This document shows, one piece after another, positions 26,501 through 35,574 of a DNA stretch of 64,000 bases. A program made the position numbers and the translations under genes. The notes below the pieces were generated by a model. That model did not search any database. It saw only the letters and a program-made list of their open reading frames with translations, and was not told where the DNA came from. The stretch covers positions 20,328 to 84,327 of the forward strand of contig CANQXP010000003.1 of the NCBI GenBank assembly GCA_947627885.1, in the 5' to 3' direction. The stretch's first letter is position 1. Every line of letters starts with the position of its first letter. Origin of the DNA: an uncultured Rikenella sp. Lineage in GTDB: Bacteria > Bacteroidota > Bacteroidia > Bacteroidales > Rikenellaceae.

Positions 26501-28006
26501 ATGAAAAGAAAACTACGCTACTTATTTACCTTGGCGCTGCTGGCGGTAGTGTCCTGTACGAAAACCGACCTGACAACCCCCGATCCCGGCGCTGTCCAGG
26601 AGGCTATTACCCTTAGCGCCGAGGAAACGGAGCGGCTGCCCTTGTTTGAGTCCGACTACAACCGTTCACACGAAGAAGTGCTTGCGATAGCGGACAATCT
26701 GATGCAGCAGATTGTCAAAGACCGGCAACTCGTAAAAACACGGTCGCAGGCCGGACGGCCCATCCTGTCGGATTCCATCGTGATCGCCACACCTGCTACC
26801 CGCAGTGCAACCGCCAACGTACCGGAAGAGACAAAGATATATGTGGTGAACTTCGGGGAAAAGGCAAGCTTTACTCTGATCGCCGCAGATAAACGGGTAC
26901 TCACACCGGTATTGTCCTATTCGGAATCCGGGGACTTCCGCACCGACACCGACAATCCGGGGGCACAATTGGCGGTGGAATATATGCAGAGTTACGTGCA
27001 GGAGGAGATAGCCCGGCTGGAGGAAATGCGCGGAGATTCCATTTACGTGGCGTTACAGCATCGGTATGGTTTCGGGGCCGCCAAAGAGCCTGCAACGGAA
27101 AACGTAGCGACTCGCGCAAGATACGACGCGCCCTATTATCCGATGGAGGGGATGCCGGGCGGCTCGCCGGACAATCCTTACGGCACTAAACAAGGTTCCA
27201 ACTGGCAGGTGGTGTCTAACGGTTTGACCTGGTACTGGGCGCCGGTAGACCGGATGGTCGATGCGGAAACGCCGTGGTACCAGGAGATGCTGACCCTCGT
27301 CTATCCGATGATCCCGACCCAGTGGGGGCAGGACTGGCCCTACAATACGGAGGTGAAGAGAGTGAAAGGAGTACCCAAAACCGGTTGCGGGCCGACGGCG
27401 ATGGCCCAGATCATGGCTTACCATCGCAAGCCCGCCGGATATATGTGGAGCAGCTACGGGTATAACCTCTTGACCAACCTTAATAGGGAGTATAACTACG
27501 ACTTCAGCTGGGAATGCAAATCATCGGCAGTGATAGACAATATCGGGAAGTTGCTGCTCGATGTCGGAACCATTTCGGGGGCGCAATATATGCCGTCTTT
27601 AACAGGACTCTATACTGCGGATGCTGCGAAAGGTTTTCGGGCAATGGGCTATTGGTGCGATTATAGGAATTATTATGACCAAAGGCTCATCGAATATAGT
27701 TTAACTGACAAAAAACCGGTCTATATGAGCGGCGCACGGAAAGATGGGGGAGCGCATGCCTGGATCGTGGACGGCTACGGACAAAAAGCAGATTACAACA
27801 TGGTCTATAAGAATTGCTATTACCAGGGGGAATATGTGGGTTATATCAAAACCGCTTCCGTCAATTTCACGATGGACGAATACTACTACCACTGTAACTG
27901 GGGGTGGCACGGACAGGACAACGGCTGGTATCTGGCCGGTATGTTCAACCCGCCGAGTCACGGGAACTACGAGGATTACCAGTATATGATTGTCGAGATC
28001 CAATAG
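26501..28006 (+). CDS. C10-family (streptopain-like) cysteine protease, lipoprotein
   Basis: An outer-membrane or secreted protease related to Streptococcus SpeB and Bacteroides fragilis Bfp enzymes. The lipobox is LLAVVSC. A pro-region (about 20-210, including LPLFESDYNRSHEEVLAIA and VVNFGEKASFTLIAADKRV) precedes the catalytic domain, with Cys in KTGCGPTAMAQIMAYH, His in GGAHAWIVDGY and the Trp-containing CNWGWHGQDNGWY. It is probably made as a zymogen. A promoter TTTG-N21-TAACTTTA lies at 26404-26436. Two small lipoprotein genes (one broken) follow closely and may be its inhibitors by analogy with Bfi proteins. Confidence 0.92.
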   Translation: MKRKLRYLFTLALLAVVSCTKTDLTTPDPGAVQEAITLSAEETERLPLFESDYNRSHEEVLAIADNLMQQIVKDRQLVKTRSQAGRPILSDSIVIATPATRSATANVPEETKIYVVNFGEKASFTLIAADKRVLTPVLSYSESGDFRTDTDNPGAQLAVEYMQSYVQEEIARLEEMRGDSIYVALQHRYGFGAAKEPATENVATRARYDAPYYPMEGMPGGSPDNPYGTKQGSNWQVVSNGLTWYWAPVDRMVDAETPWYQEMLTLVYPMIPTQWGQDWPYNTEVKRVKGVPKTGCGPTAMAQIMAYHRKPAGYMWSSYGYNLLTNLNREYNYDFSWECKSSAVIDNIGKLLLDVGTISGAQYMPSLTGLYTADAAKGFRAMGYWCDYRNYYDQRLIEYSLTDKKPVYMSGARKDGGAHAWIVDGYGQKADYNMVYKNCYYQGEYVGYIKTASVNFTMDEYYYHCNWGWHGQDNGWYLAGMFNPPSHGNYEDYQYMIVEIQ

Positions 28007-28034
28007 CTACTACTAACACTAATATACTACAACT

Positions 28035-28709
28035 ATGAAACACGCTCTGAAAAGCCGGGCTATCGTCCTGGTCTCCGTACTGGCAACCGGCACCGGGCTG
28101 GCGGGTTGCTCGAAAGAGAAGGCCCCGGAAAAAGCCATCGAGTCGGAACCCTACGATAACGAAGTCGTCCTGTATGTCACGCTCCAGAATAAGGTGCTGA
28201 ATGTGGGGTCCTCCTTAACATATCCGGATTGTACCGGCACGCCTGAATCTCCGGCTTGGTATACTGTCGATATCCGGTTGACAAACAAAGCGGGAATTAA
28301 ACAGGATACGGCTTGGATCGCCGACGGCACCAAGTTTATTCGCAAAGAGCTGCCTGACAAACCGATAACCGGAGTAGAGATCATCGCCAATGCGGACTAC
28401 GACCAGGCGCACCCCAAAGGCAGCTCCCTGATTGACCTGATGGAGATTGACTACCTGAAAAGCGATGGTTCCGGATACCTGTCGATGGATCTGGCGGAAT
28501 ATTTCTCCACGCTTGGAAAAGTGGATTGGCAAGAATGGACTTTTCGGCTGGCGGCTACAACACCACCGTCGAAAGAGAATGAAATCGGTTTTTATGTCAA
28601 TGAAGACCACCCGGAAAATTTTGCCGGAGTGACGCTGAAGCTGACGCTGGAAGACGGGACGGTAATAGAGACTGTGCCGGACGACTGGGGACCTATGCCG
28701 ACGGAGTGA
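28035..28709 (+). CDS. Small lipoprotein downstream of the C10 protease (possible inhibitor)
   Basis: A 224-aa lipoprotein with lipobox GTGLAGC and no known domain I can name. The mature part is beta-rich (VVLYVTLQNKVLNVGSSL, WYTVDIRLTN, VTLKLTLEDGTVIETV). It starts 28 bases after the protease stop and is co-directional, so it is probably in the same unit. In B. fragilis, C10 proteases are followed by small exported inhibitors; that role is an inference here. A frameshifted paralogue lies next to it. Confidence 0.75.
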   Translation: MKHALKSRAIVLVSVLATGTGLAGCSKEKAPEKAIESEPYDNEVVLYVTLQNKVLNVGSSLTYPDCTGTPESPAWYTVDIRLTNKAGIKQDTAWIADGTKFIRKELPDKPITGVEIIANADYDQAHPKGSSLIDLMEIDYLKSDGSGYLSMDLAEYFSTLGKVDWQEWTFRLAATTPPSKENEIGFYVNEDHPENFAGVTLKLTLEDGTVIETVPDDWGPMPTE

Positions 28710-28762
28710 CCTTTATCCAAACTGAAAAACGATTCTCAGACTACTTCTAACGCCACGAGAAA

Positions 28763-29377
28763 ATGAAACACACGTTCAAAAGCCGGGCTATTGTCCTGGC
28801 CTCTGTACTTGCAACCGGCACCGGGCTGGCGGGTTGCGGAAGAAACGCCCCTCTGCGAGGCGCCATACAGTACCGAAACGACGGTTTATGCAACGGCACA
28901 AAACCAAGTTCTGGATGCCGGGGCAGTTTATTACAGCCCTGAGGTTGCAGCCGGGATGACAACGACGGAACCGTCGTGGTATCAAATCGAATTATCGCTC
29001 ACTGATGGTATGAAGGCGGAATCAAAGACCGATGGGTTCGCAATGACACCCTCTTTGCGAAAAAGACATTCGAGCCCTTGAAAATCGTCGGAATAGACGT
29101 GATCCTTGAGACGGACTACGATGCGAATCATCCGAAGGGATCGTCTATCGCAGACCAGTTCGACATCGAGTCATCCGGCGGGACAAGAGCCGATATGCAG
29201 GAATTTTTTCGAACTGGTGGCGTTGTGGAATGGAAGGGAGGAAAAGTATGTTCGCTGATCGCCAGGACTTTTCCTTCGGTCGGATATAACAAGTCGGAAT
29301 TTTTCGATTGGCCGCGTCCAACGACGTCAAGTCATCGTGGTTTCGGAGCGATCCTGCGCCTTACATTGGAAGACTGA
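28763..29377 (+). pseudogene. Frameshifted paralogue of the preceding lipoprotein
   Basis: The first 25 codons copy the neighbour (MKHTFKSRAIVLASVLATG, lipobox GLAGC), then the frame breaks near 28836. It resumes as SEVAAGM-type sequence including TTVYATAQNQVLDAG and PSWYQIELSL, breaks again near 29030, and continues as RWVRNDTLFAKKTF, IVGIDVILETDYD and GAILRLTLED, where it stops early compared with the intact copy. Tandem duplication followed by decay is the simplest account. Confidence 0.8.
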
Positions 29378-29750
29378 ACCCTCCCTTAACGCCGTCTATT
29401 ACGCACCGGGATCGGCCCCTTCCCAGGAAAGATAGCGGCACAAGGCTTTGGTGCGTTCTGTAGTAAAAACTTGTATTAACTTTGTTCAAAGGTTTTCCCC
29501 TGTATTGGGGAAAAGAGACTTGATCGACGTTAGAAAATTTTGGTAAATTTTCGTCCGGAAGATCAAGCACGTCATCCGCGTTCCATCAGGTACGGCGGAT
29601 GGATCGTTCCATCATCCTAACAGGCATGGGATCGTGCTTGTATGCCACACGGGTTTACCAGAGCCTTACTGTTCGTACAGACATGATACCCACGCTTCTT
29701 TTCATAACCCTTTTATTTTAAACGCATTAAAATACCATAAGGATGGCGCT
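29378..29750. other. Intergenic region without supported genes
   Basis: Listed ORFs here have no protein-like content. No repeat, tRNA or hairpin beyond short A/T-rich pieces was found. Confidence 0.4.
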
Positions 29751-30079
29751 CTATCGCTCGATCCCTTTTTTGTAGCGGACATGACCGTCGAGCCGGAAGA
29801 TATACGCCTATTTCCGTTGGCCTCTCGTCGGTAAAAACCAAACGAAGCCCAACATACTTTTGTCCCTAGTTACATCCGGGTACAATGGGTATAAACCCCG
29901 CCGTCCCGTTCCAACGGTTCGATAGGTAAATGGAACCCATCGGTTATGGCATGATAAATGCAAGACAGGGAATCCGTCAGCTCGGATACCATAACTTAGG
30001 CATGTTTTGCCCGTGCCGGCGTTGGATGCAAAGTCCCACCGGTAAGAAAAAATAACAAGCTGAAAATTAATGGCTTCAT
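29751..30079 (-). pseudogene. Decayed paralogue of the adjacent secreted protein
   Basis: The minus strand begins with an intact signal-peptide-like MKPLIFSLLFFLTGGTLH, hits a TAA, then continues in frame with ITDGFHLPIEPLERDGGVYTHC. Frameshifts follow, with fragments matching the intact neighbour: MLGFVWF (MGFVWLF in the intact copy), FTDE, and DGHVRYKKG (EGHVAYKRG). Most of the middle is deleted. Confidence 0.75.
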
Positions 30080-30169
30080 AGTGCAATAAAGTTAAAAAAA
30101 TTCCCGTATTCTGCATCGGAATACGGGGAATAAGATACCGACATATCAACCGGATTGCGGCCCCAGGGA

Positions 30170-30910
30170 TCACTTCGACTTTTCCATCCTCTTGATCCAG
30201 TCCGGCTTGTGCCAGCGGCCTCTCTTGTAGGCTACATGGCCCTCCAGGGCGTCCATATACTCCTGCCGACATTTGTACCCTTCATCGGTAAAGAGCCAGA
30301 CAAAACCCATGTAAGCGCGATCCTTTCGGGAGAGGTACATGGAAACGCAATGGGTGTAGACCTCGCCGTCCCAATGCAGCGGCTCGATGGGAACCTCGAA
30401 CACGAAGACCGAGTCGGCATTGAACCGCCGCCGGGCTTCACGGCCCGAGATGACGGTCACGTAGTCGTCGAAAACGATATCGGATCGACCCAACTGGGCC
30501 ATCAGATATCCCAATATTACGTCCCGATGTCCCCAACGTTGCTCCATGTAGGCTCCCCTGTAGGTTGCCGGATTCCGGACACCATGAAATTGCCCTTCAA
30601 TGATATAGTGATAGATCACTTCGCATTGCCGGTCGGCGGACTGAAGGACTGCACCAAGTGCGGCTATCCGATGCCAGCTCTTTTTCCAGACACCGCCTAA
30701 ATCCCGGCGTTTGTCCCAACACGTGTCGAATACCATCGATCGGTTATCCTCGATAAAGTGAAATCCGTCGGGGATAGTTCTTTTGATATGAAATTTGTCC
30801 GATTCTTTATTTACCAGGTCGGACATTGTGTTCTGTGCCTGCGAATATCCGACAATACAGCAGCCGAGCAAAGCCACCATACCAATCTTGCAGCATGAAT
30901 TCCTTTCCAT
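30170..30910 (-). CDS. Secreted protein of unknown function
   Basis: A 246-aa protein with a signal peptide (CCKIGMVALLGCCIVGYSQAQ). The body has no domain I recognise; it is rich in aromatic and charged residues, with IYHYIIEGQFHGVR, DVILGYLMAQLGRSDIVFDDYV and EVPIEPLHWDGEVYTHC. A decayed copy lies directly downstream. The papain-like lipoprotein gene ends 65 bases upstream in the same direction, so a shared transcript is possible. Confidence 0.7.
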   Translation of the reverse strand: MERNSCCKIGMVALLGCCIVGYSQAQNTMSDLVNKESDKFHIKRTIPDGFHFIEDNRSMVFDTCWDKRRDLGGVWKKSWHRIAALGAVLQSADRQCEVIYHYIIEGQFHGVRNPATYRGAYMEQRWGHRDVILGYLMAQLGRSDIVFDDYVTVISGREARRRFNADSVFVFEVPIEPLHWDGEVYTHCVSMYLSRKDRAYMGFVWLFTDEGYKCRQEYMDALEGHVAYKRGRWHKPDWIKRMEKSK

Positions 30911-30975
30911 GAATTTTGGGTTTAACAGTTCGGATTCCGTTTGATAACTCCCCGGTGCTTTTCCATACTGGGGAG

Positions 30976-31803
30976 TTAATGGTTACGGAGCACTTGGAAA
31001 GCGTCGGTTACATCCCTTTTATTAACCGGATACGGTAAATTTCGATTCTGGGGATCAGTAATCAAATAGGTGCTATCCGAATCGGGCCCCCAATACATCA
31101 CCGCATGGCCTTCACCGGCACCAGTACCTATTAAAAGCATGATTCGGGACTGTTCATTATTGTGTGAGACGATATTGTCCATCGAATATCGGGATACGTT
31201 ATTACGGCCGAACATGTATTGCAGCGTCGGCAATACTTTATTCGAGGGAATGCCGTCTTGGTAAGTGACCGTTACATAATTATTGGCAAACGTATAATCA
31301 ACCCCCGGATAACCGAGCTTATTCCCCATTTCATCGACACAACAGGCAAAGCAATCGTTTCGCGAGGGATCGAATAATCCGGGACTTTCCCAAAGTTGTC
31401 TTGTCTTCGGAACGAGTTCCGCAGTTTTCAAATTTTCGGCGAGAACGGCATTCCCCCGCTCGGCGACCTGAAGGACTTGTTCGAATACAGCCGGGGATAC
31501 TTTGACCTGTTCGGGCGAGGGGGCTGCGATCTCCCACCATCCGTCTTTCTGGGTAAGATGCGCTCGTTTTAGGGCTTCAATAAGAATGAGGAAATTAGAA
31601 TCCGTTGGATCGTCGAAGGAGCCGGTGAAATCTTCGGTAAAGTCGAGATAAGTCCATTCGGCCTGTGGAGTAATGCCTGCGGACAAATTAGGTTCCGGCA
31701 CGGCGGCCTCTTTCTGGCAGGAAGTAACCCAGACTCCTGCGCAAAGGCTAAAGACTACGGCCATACCGGCGAGTGTCAATCGGGTGGTGAATTTTCTTTT
31801 CAT
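30976..31803 (-). CDS. Lipoprotein with a papain-fold (Tox-PL/C39-like) cysteine peptidase-like domain
   Basis: Signal peptide and lipobox-like WVTSC give a lipoprotein. The C-terminal half contains RNDCFACCVDEMGNKLGYPG, reminiscent of the Cys-bearing helix of papain-fold toxin/peptidase domains, and GEGHAVMYWGPDSDSTYLITDPQNR with the expected His and a DPQ motif. That order (Cys, His, Asp/Gln) suggests a papain-fold enzyme at the cell surface, either a peptidase or an amidase. It begins 12 bases after the O-antigen-ligase-like gene ends, so the two are one operon. The family call is from motif memory and moderate. Confidence 0.6.
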   Translation of the reverse strand: MKRKFTTRLTLAGMAVVFSLCAGVWVTSCQKEAAVPEPNLSAGITPQAEWTYLDFTEDFTGSFDDPTDSNFLILIEALKRAHLTQKDGWWEIAAPSPEQVKVSPAVFEQVLQVAERGNAVLAENLKTAELVPKTRQLWESPGLFDPSRNDCFACCVDEMGNKLGYPGVDYTFANNYVTVTYQDGIPSNKVLPTLQYMFGRNNVSRYSMDNIVSHNNEQSRIMLLIGTGAGEGHAVMYWGPDSDSTYLITDPQNRNLPYPVNKRDVTDAFQVLRNH

Positions 31804-31815
31804 TGTAACAAGGTA

Positions 31816-33411
31816 TTAGTGGTTTTTAAGTGAATCGGTATGTCCGGACCGGTTGTCCGTGCTGTCGATCAGTTGCCGCATCTCATGCCTTACCGCGTAG
31901 ACGACGGATGACGGCACTTTGATCTCTTTCTCAAGTATCGCCGCGGCTACTGCACGGGCCTCGGCCGTGCTCCCGGTCGCCGCGTAGATCCTTGCCAGCT
32001 TATAAGGGGGTATGAACCGCGCGGGACACATGGCAGCGGCCTGCCGGAAATATTCCTCCGCCTGGTCGTACCGTTCCAGTTTCATACAGTCGTTGCCCGA
32101 TACCAGTTGCAGGTAGTAGTCGGCCCATATCCGGCCGCACTCTCCGGCCACCGCGAGGCTCCGGTCATACCGGCCGAGATCGCTCAGTTTGACCGCGTAG
32201 TTATACAGGAAAAAGCGGTCGTGGGCGAAGTAGCCATATAATCGTTCGTATCGTGCCTGTATTAGTTCCGTATTCCCGGCCAACGGTATTCGGTTAGCTT
32301 TGCACCAATCGAGCCGGCAGCGCATATCGAGCAGGGTGAGCACGCAAACCGATACGGCGGCAATCCCGGCCACGATACGCACTGCCGCATGGACGGGCCA
32401 CGGCCGGCCGAAAATGATCCACAGGCAGAAAAGCGCCATGACCCAAGTGAATGGATATAAGAAGGGATAGGAAAACAGAGAGAATGTCCCGATCGAGACC
32501 AGAGACAATCCGGCGGCCCGTATAGCCGGATCTATCGTCTCCCGCCTCCGGTACCGGCGGGCCACGAAATATCCCAAAACTGCCAGCACTGCCAATCCGA
32601 ACAGTCCGTAATCGACGGCCACGCGCAGGTATTCGTTATACGGATGGTGGACGTAGTCGGCCAACTGTGCGTACGGGCTGTCGGGATGAACCCGGAAATA
32701 ATCGGCCTGGTAGTTCATGTAATGGGCCGTAAATCCTCCCGGCCCATGGCCGAAGACGGGTTTGTCGGCCACCATCTCCAGCGAACAGCGCCAGATGAGC
32801 AGCCGTCCGTCGGCCGAGTCCTTTTTGAGGAAATATAAGCCGGCCAGCAAAACGGGCAGAAGGACAAATAGCGCCCATCTGAACCCGCGTATGCGGTGGA
32901 TCAAAGGAAACAACCAGAATAAGGCTATCACAATTACGCTGACAATCCCGGCGCGGGAGTAAGATAGGAATATGGCGCCCATCATAACGAGTGCGGCTGC
33001 GGCGGCAAAGAAACGCACCCGCTTGCGCCGGTTCCTGAAAAAGCAGAGGGCGAAAGGCAGCCCTGCGCACAAAGCGGCGGCAAAGCCGGCCGGATTATCG
33101 AAGCTGCCCGTGACTCGGAACTTTCCGAAAGCGGGAAGGAACTGGAAAAACTGGAGTATTCCGTATACTGCCTGCGCCAGGCAAGTGGCGGCCACGATTA
33201 GGACAAGGAGGTAGAACCGACGGCGTATCAAATCCCGCCCGGAGATGGCCGCCGCCAAGACCAGGGAAAAGCCGAGGGCTAAGGCGTACCATTTGGGCAG
33301 CGAGCGTGTATCGATGAAAGCATCGGATACGGTGAAGACAGTCCCGACGCAAAGCGCCGCAAAGCAGCCCAGCAATAGGCAAAAGATAATATTAGGGACG
33401 TATCGGCCCAT
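31816..33411 (-). CDS. O-antigen ligase/polymerase-like membrane protein with C-terminal TPR-like region
   Basis: The 531-aa protein has about ten membrane helices and the Wzy_C/O-antigen ligase block: GSFDNPAGFAAALCAGLPF, LSYSRAGIVSVIV, GRLLIWRCSLEM, GHGPGGFTAHYM and the loop VHHPYNEYLRVAVDYGLFGL. The last ~150 residues are soluble with TPR-like helices (ERYDQAEEYFRQAAAM; PYKLARIYAATGSTAEA). In family members this enzyme links sugar polymers to an acceptor. Here the partner is a papain-like lipoprotein rather than glycan genes, so the acceptor may be unusual. Confidence 0.85.
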   Translation of the reverse strand: MGRYVPNIIFCLLLGCFAALCVGTVFTVSDAFIDTRSLPKWYALALGFSLVLAAAISGRDLIRRRFYLLVLIVAATCLAQAVYGILQFFQFLPAFGKFRVTGSFDNPAGFAAALCAGLPFALCFFRNRRKRVRFFAAAAALVMMGAIFLSYSRAGIVSVIVIALFWLFPLIHRIRGFRWALFVLLPVLLAGLYFLKKDSADGRLLIWRCSLEMVADKPVFGHGPGGFTAHYMNYQADYFRVHPDSPYAQLADYVHHPYNEYLRVAVDYGLFGLAVLAVLGYFVARRYRRRETIDPAIRAAGLSLVSIGTFSLFSYPFLYPFTWVMALFCLWIIFGRPWPVHAAVRIVAGIAAVSVCVLTLLDMRCRLDWCKANRIPLAGNTELIQARYERLYGYFAHDRFFLYNYAVKLSDLGRYDRSLAVAGECGRIWADYYLQLVSGNDCMKLERYDQAEEYFRQAAAMCPARFIPPYKLARIYAATGSTAEARAVAAAILEKEIKVPSSVVYAVRHEMRQLIDSTDNRSGHTDSLKNH

Positions 33412-33884
33412 AAATCACTGTGTTACAACTTTCGTGTCCAGTGAACGAAGCAGGGATGTCGCCCGATGGCCGAACGGCCGGAGCGAAACTGTGATCGAAC
33501 AGCGGCGGTGCATCCCGGAAAAAGCTGCACGCCGACCCTAACAACGAACATTTTACCCTTTCAGCCCCATCGTATCGGGGGCTAAAGATGAAAACAGCCC
33601 GTAGTGTTAGTAGTGTCCAAATATAGCAAAATACGGTTGAATTTTCTGACATTTTACCGAATTAATTTTGTAGACGTCAGGGGGATAGCACCTTGTATAC
33701 CTTCTGACTGAGGCGCGGGACACCGGACTTCCCTGCTATAAATAAAAGTTACAGACCAAAGAGAACAACCAAAAGCGTGCATAACACAAAATCAGTATTT
33801 TACATTTTATTTCGGCGAATTATTGTAAACTTTTTCTGTCACACTGCAATCCAATCCATATCTTTGCAGAATAAACAAGCGTGC
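33412..33884. other. Intergenic region between divergent genes
   Basis: It holds the plus-strand -7 box TATCTTTG (33859-33866) 18 bases before the next gene, and a possible minus-strand box TATATTTG (complement of 33618-33625) for the O-antigen-ligase-like operon. Nothing else is supported. Confidence 0.45.
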
Positions 33885-34493
33885 ATGAAAAGGTTTTACT
33901 TATTACTGGTACTGGGGGCCGCACTGACCGCCTGTCAAAGCAGCCCGGCGACGAAAGACCGCCAATTCAAAGACAGCATCGCCCGCGCCGACGGGGACAA
34001 GGCGCTGGGCAATATCCGCTTCGGGGTGACTATGGATGAATTCGAAACACAGCAGGGGCAATTCCTCGCAGAGCATAACCACGAGCTCTACGGCCAGTAT
34101 ATTGATAAAATAGAAGGCGAAACCACTTCGGATAACCAGATATACGAAGTACGGATATATAGTAATGACAAAGAAGACCACCAATGGAACGAATTGCCGT
34201 TCCGGGATTTCCTGCTGGCCAAATACGGAATGGAAACTGAACGCAACGTATGGGTGGTGGGCGACCGGATATTATCCCTGAAGCGTCATGTCTTTTCCGA
34301 AGCGACCAAAGCCACTCTCAGGAGGTGGAGCCCCGGTATTACAGATGCTGAAATGCGTAACCCATGGTACCTGAGAATAGTGGATAAGAAGCTGTGGGAA
34401 ATACACGCACAACAGATACGAGCATACGAAGAAGAACGCCAGCAAAAAGCCCAAGAACTGGAAAAGAAAAATGGTGATTTGAAATCGCTGTAA
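33885..34493 (+). CDS. Lipoprotein of unknown function
   Basis: The start is MKRFYLLLVLGAALTAC, giving a signal peptide with lipobox LTAC; the ORF track's earlier Met adds an implausible region over the -7 box TATCTTTG. The 202-aa product has a central part GNIRFGVTMDEFETQQGQF of a type seen in small periplasmic proteins, then a long charged C-terminal helix (AQQIRAYEEERQQKAQELEKK), probably coiled coil. I do not recognise a family. An intrinsic terminator follows. Confidence 0.75.
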   Translation: MKRFYLLLVLGAALTACQSSPATKDRQFKDSIARADGDKALGNIRFGVTMDEFETQQGQFLAEHNHELYGQYIDKIEGETTSDNQIYEVRIYSNDKEDHQWNELPFRDFLLAKYGMETERNVWVVGDRILSLKRHVFSEATKATLRRWSPGITDAEMRNPWYLRIVDKKLWEIHAQQIRAYEEERQQKAQELEKKNGDLKSL

Positions 34494-34515
34494 TATCAGA
34501 ACCATTGTCCGCAAG

Positions 34516-34545
34516 AAGCCCTTCCCGCCTATGCGGGGAGGGCTT
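34516..34545. terminator. Intrinsic terminator at the edge of the AT-rich island
   Basis: AAGCCCTTCCCGC-ctat-GCGGGGAGGGCTT followed by TTTC; one wobble pair. It marks about where base composition drops. Confidence 0.8.
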
Positions 34546-34578
34546 TTCGTAACCTCGTATAATCTTCACGGGCCGGAC

Positions 34579-35569
34579 CTATATGATGGCGGCCATCAGA
34601 AAACTTTCAACAGCCCCTAACTGCTTATATTTTATTGACATTAAGTTTTCTAAGGTATTGTATAAAACTAAGAACTTGGTTTTCCCATTTAATAATTTGA
34701 AAGTTAATTTTGATTCCACAACGATTCTGACTGCCTCCAAATTTTTAATTAGATATTCCAGATTGACATTGGAAATGAATATTCGAAATCTTTATCGTCT
34801 TGAAGTACGAGACTAAGCGCATCGACCTTATTGGAGTAGGAGGATTCATTCGGAATTTTATAAACTTTTATTGTCTTATCGTTATACTCAATCTCTCCAC
34901 GCAAATAATCAACAGGAGCGTTGTAGTATATCCTCATTAACTGCATTAGACAATCAAAATGCAATAATACATCGTCTTTCTCGGTAAAGCTATCAGCATT
35001 GATGTATGGTACTTTTTTTATGGTTATTTCATCATTCGCCGCTGAATCTTTAAATCCATAATTAAATAAAGGATAAAATTTACTATTATCTATAGTAAAA
35101 CAATAATCTTTCTTGCGTTTAGCTATTTTGAAATCATCCTCCAGCGCTATGGATATGCCATAATAGTTTTTGATATTTCAAATCCTGCTCGATTTAGAAG
35201 GAATGATGCTTTGTTCTTTTTATTCTTTGCAGAATAGCTTTATGCTACTTTGTCTATGTAAAAAAGAGATGCTGTACTGCTTAAAAATCTTATTAGTAAT
35301 AAATCGGGATCTAGAAAAGTCAATAACCGCATCTTTGTTATCGTAATTATAATGCCCATTTCGACATCCAATCAATGACCCAAAATTGGTATAATCACTT
35401 TCTTTAAAGAAAATATCGAGTTGCGAACTCAAAGTAGTACTTAAAGCCGATTATATGCAAATGAATAAACTCCGATCATCATCTATATTTAAAGAACTAG
35501 CAACAAAACCATTATCGGTTTTGGAAAAATCAAGACCTTGTATTTTTATATTGAAAGTAGCTATTTCAT
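34579..35569 (-). pseudogene. Decayed gene of unknown family next to ApeA
   Basis: Pieces in three frames read as one protein. It starts MK then (one missing A) IATFNIKIQGLDFS; a TAA follows LFICI; then SSQLDIFFKESDYTNFGSL; a frameshift near 35168; then YYGISIALEDDFKIAKRKKDY, AANDEITIKKVPYINADS and MRIYYNAPVDYLRGEIEY; another frameshift near 34775; and VNLEYLIKNLEAVRIVVES to a stop. At least four lesions are visible. I do not recognise the family. Its start lies 6 bases from the ApeA stop, so it was once in the same unit. Confidence 0.65.
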
Positions 35570-35574
35570 ACTGA

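Noticed and set aside
34583-34816. 77-codon plus-strand ORF at the island edge
   Set aside because: Antisense to the decayed gene, whose minus-strand frames read as protein.
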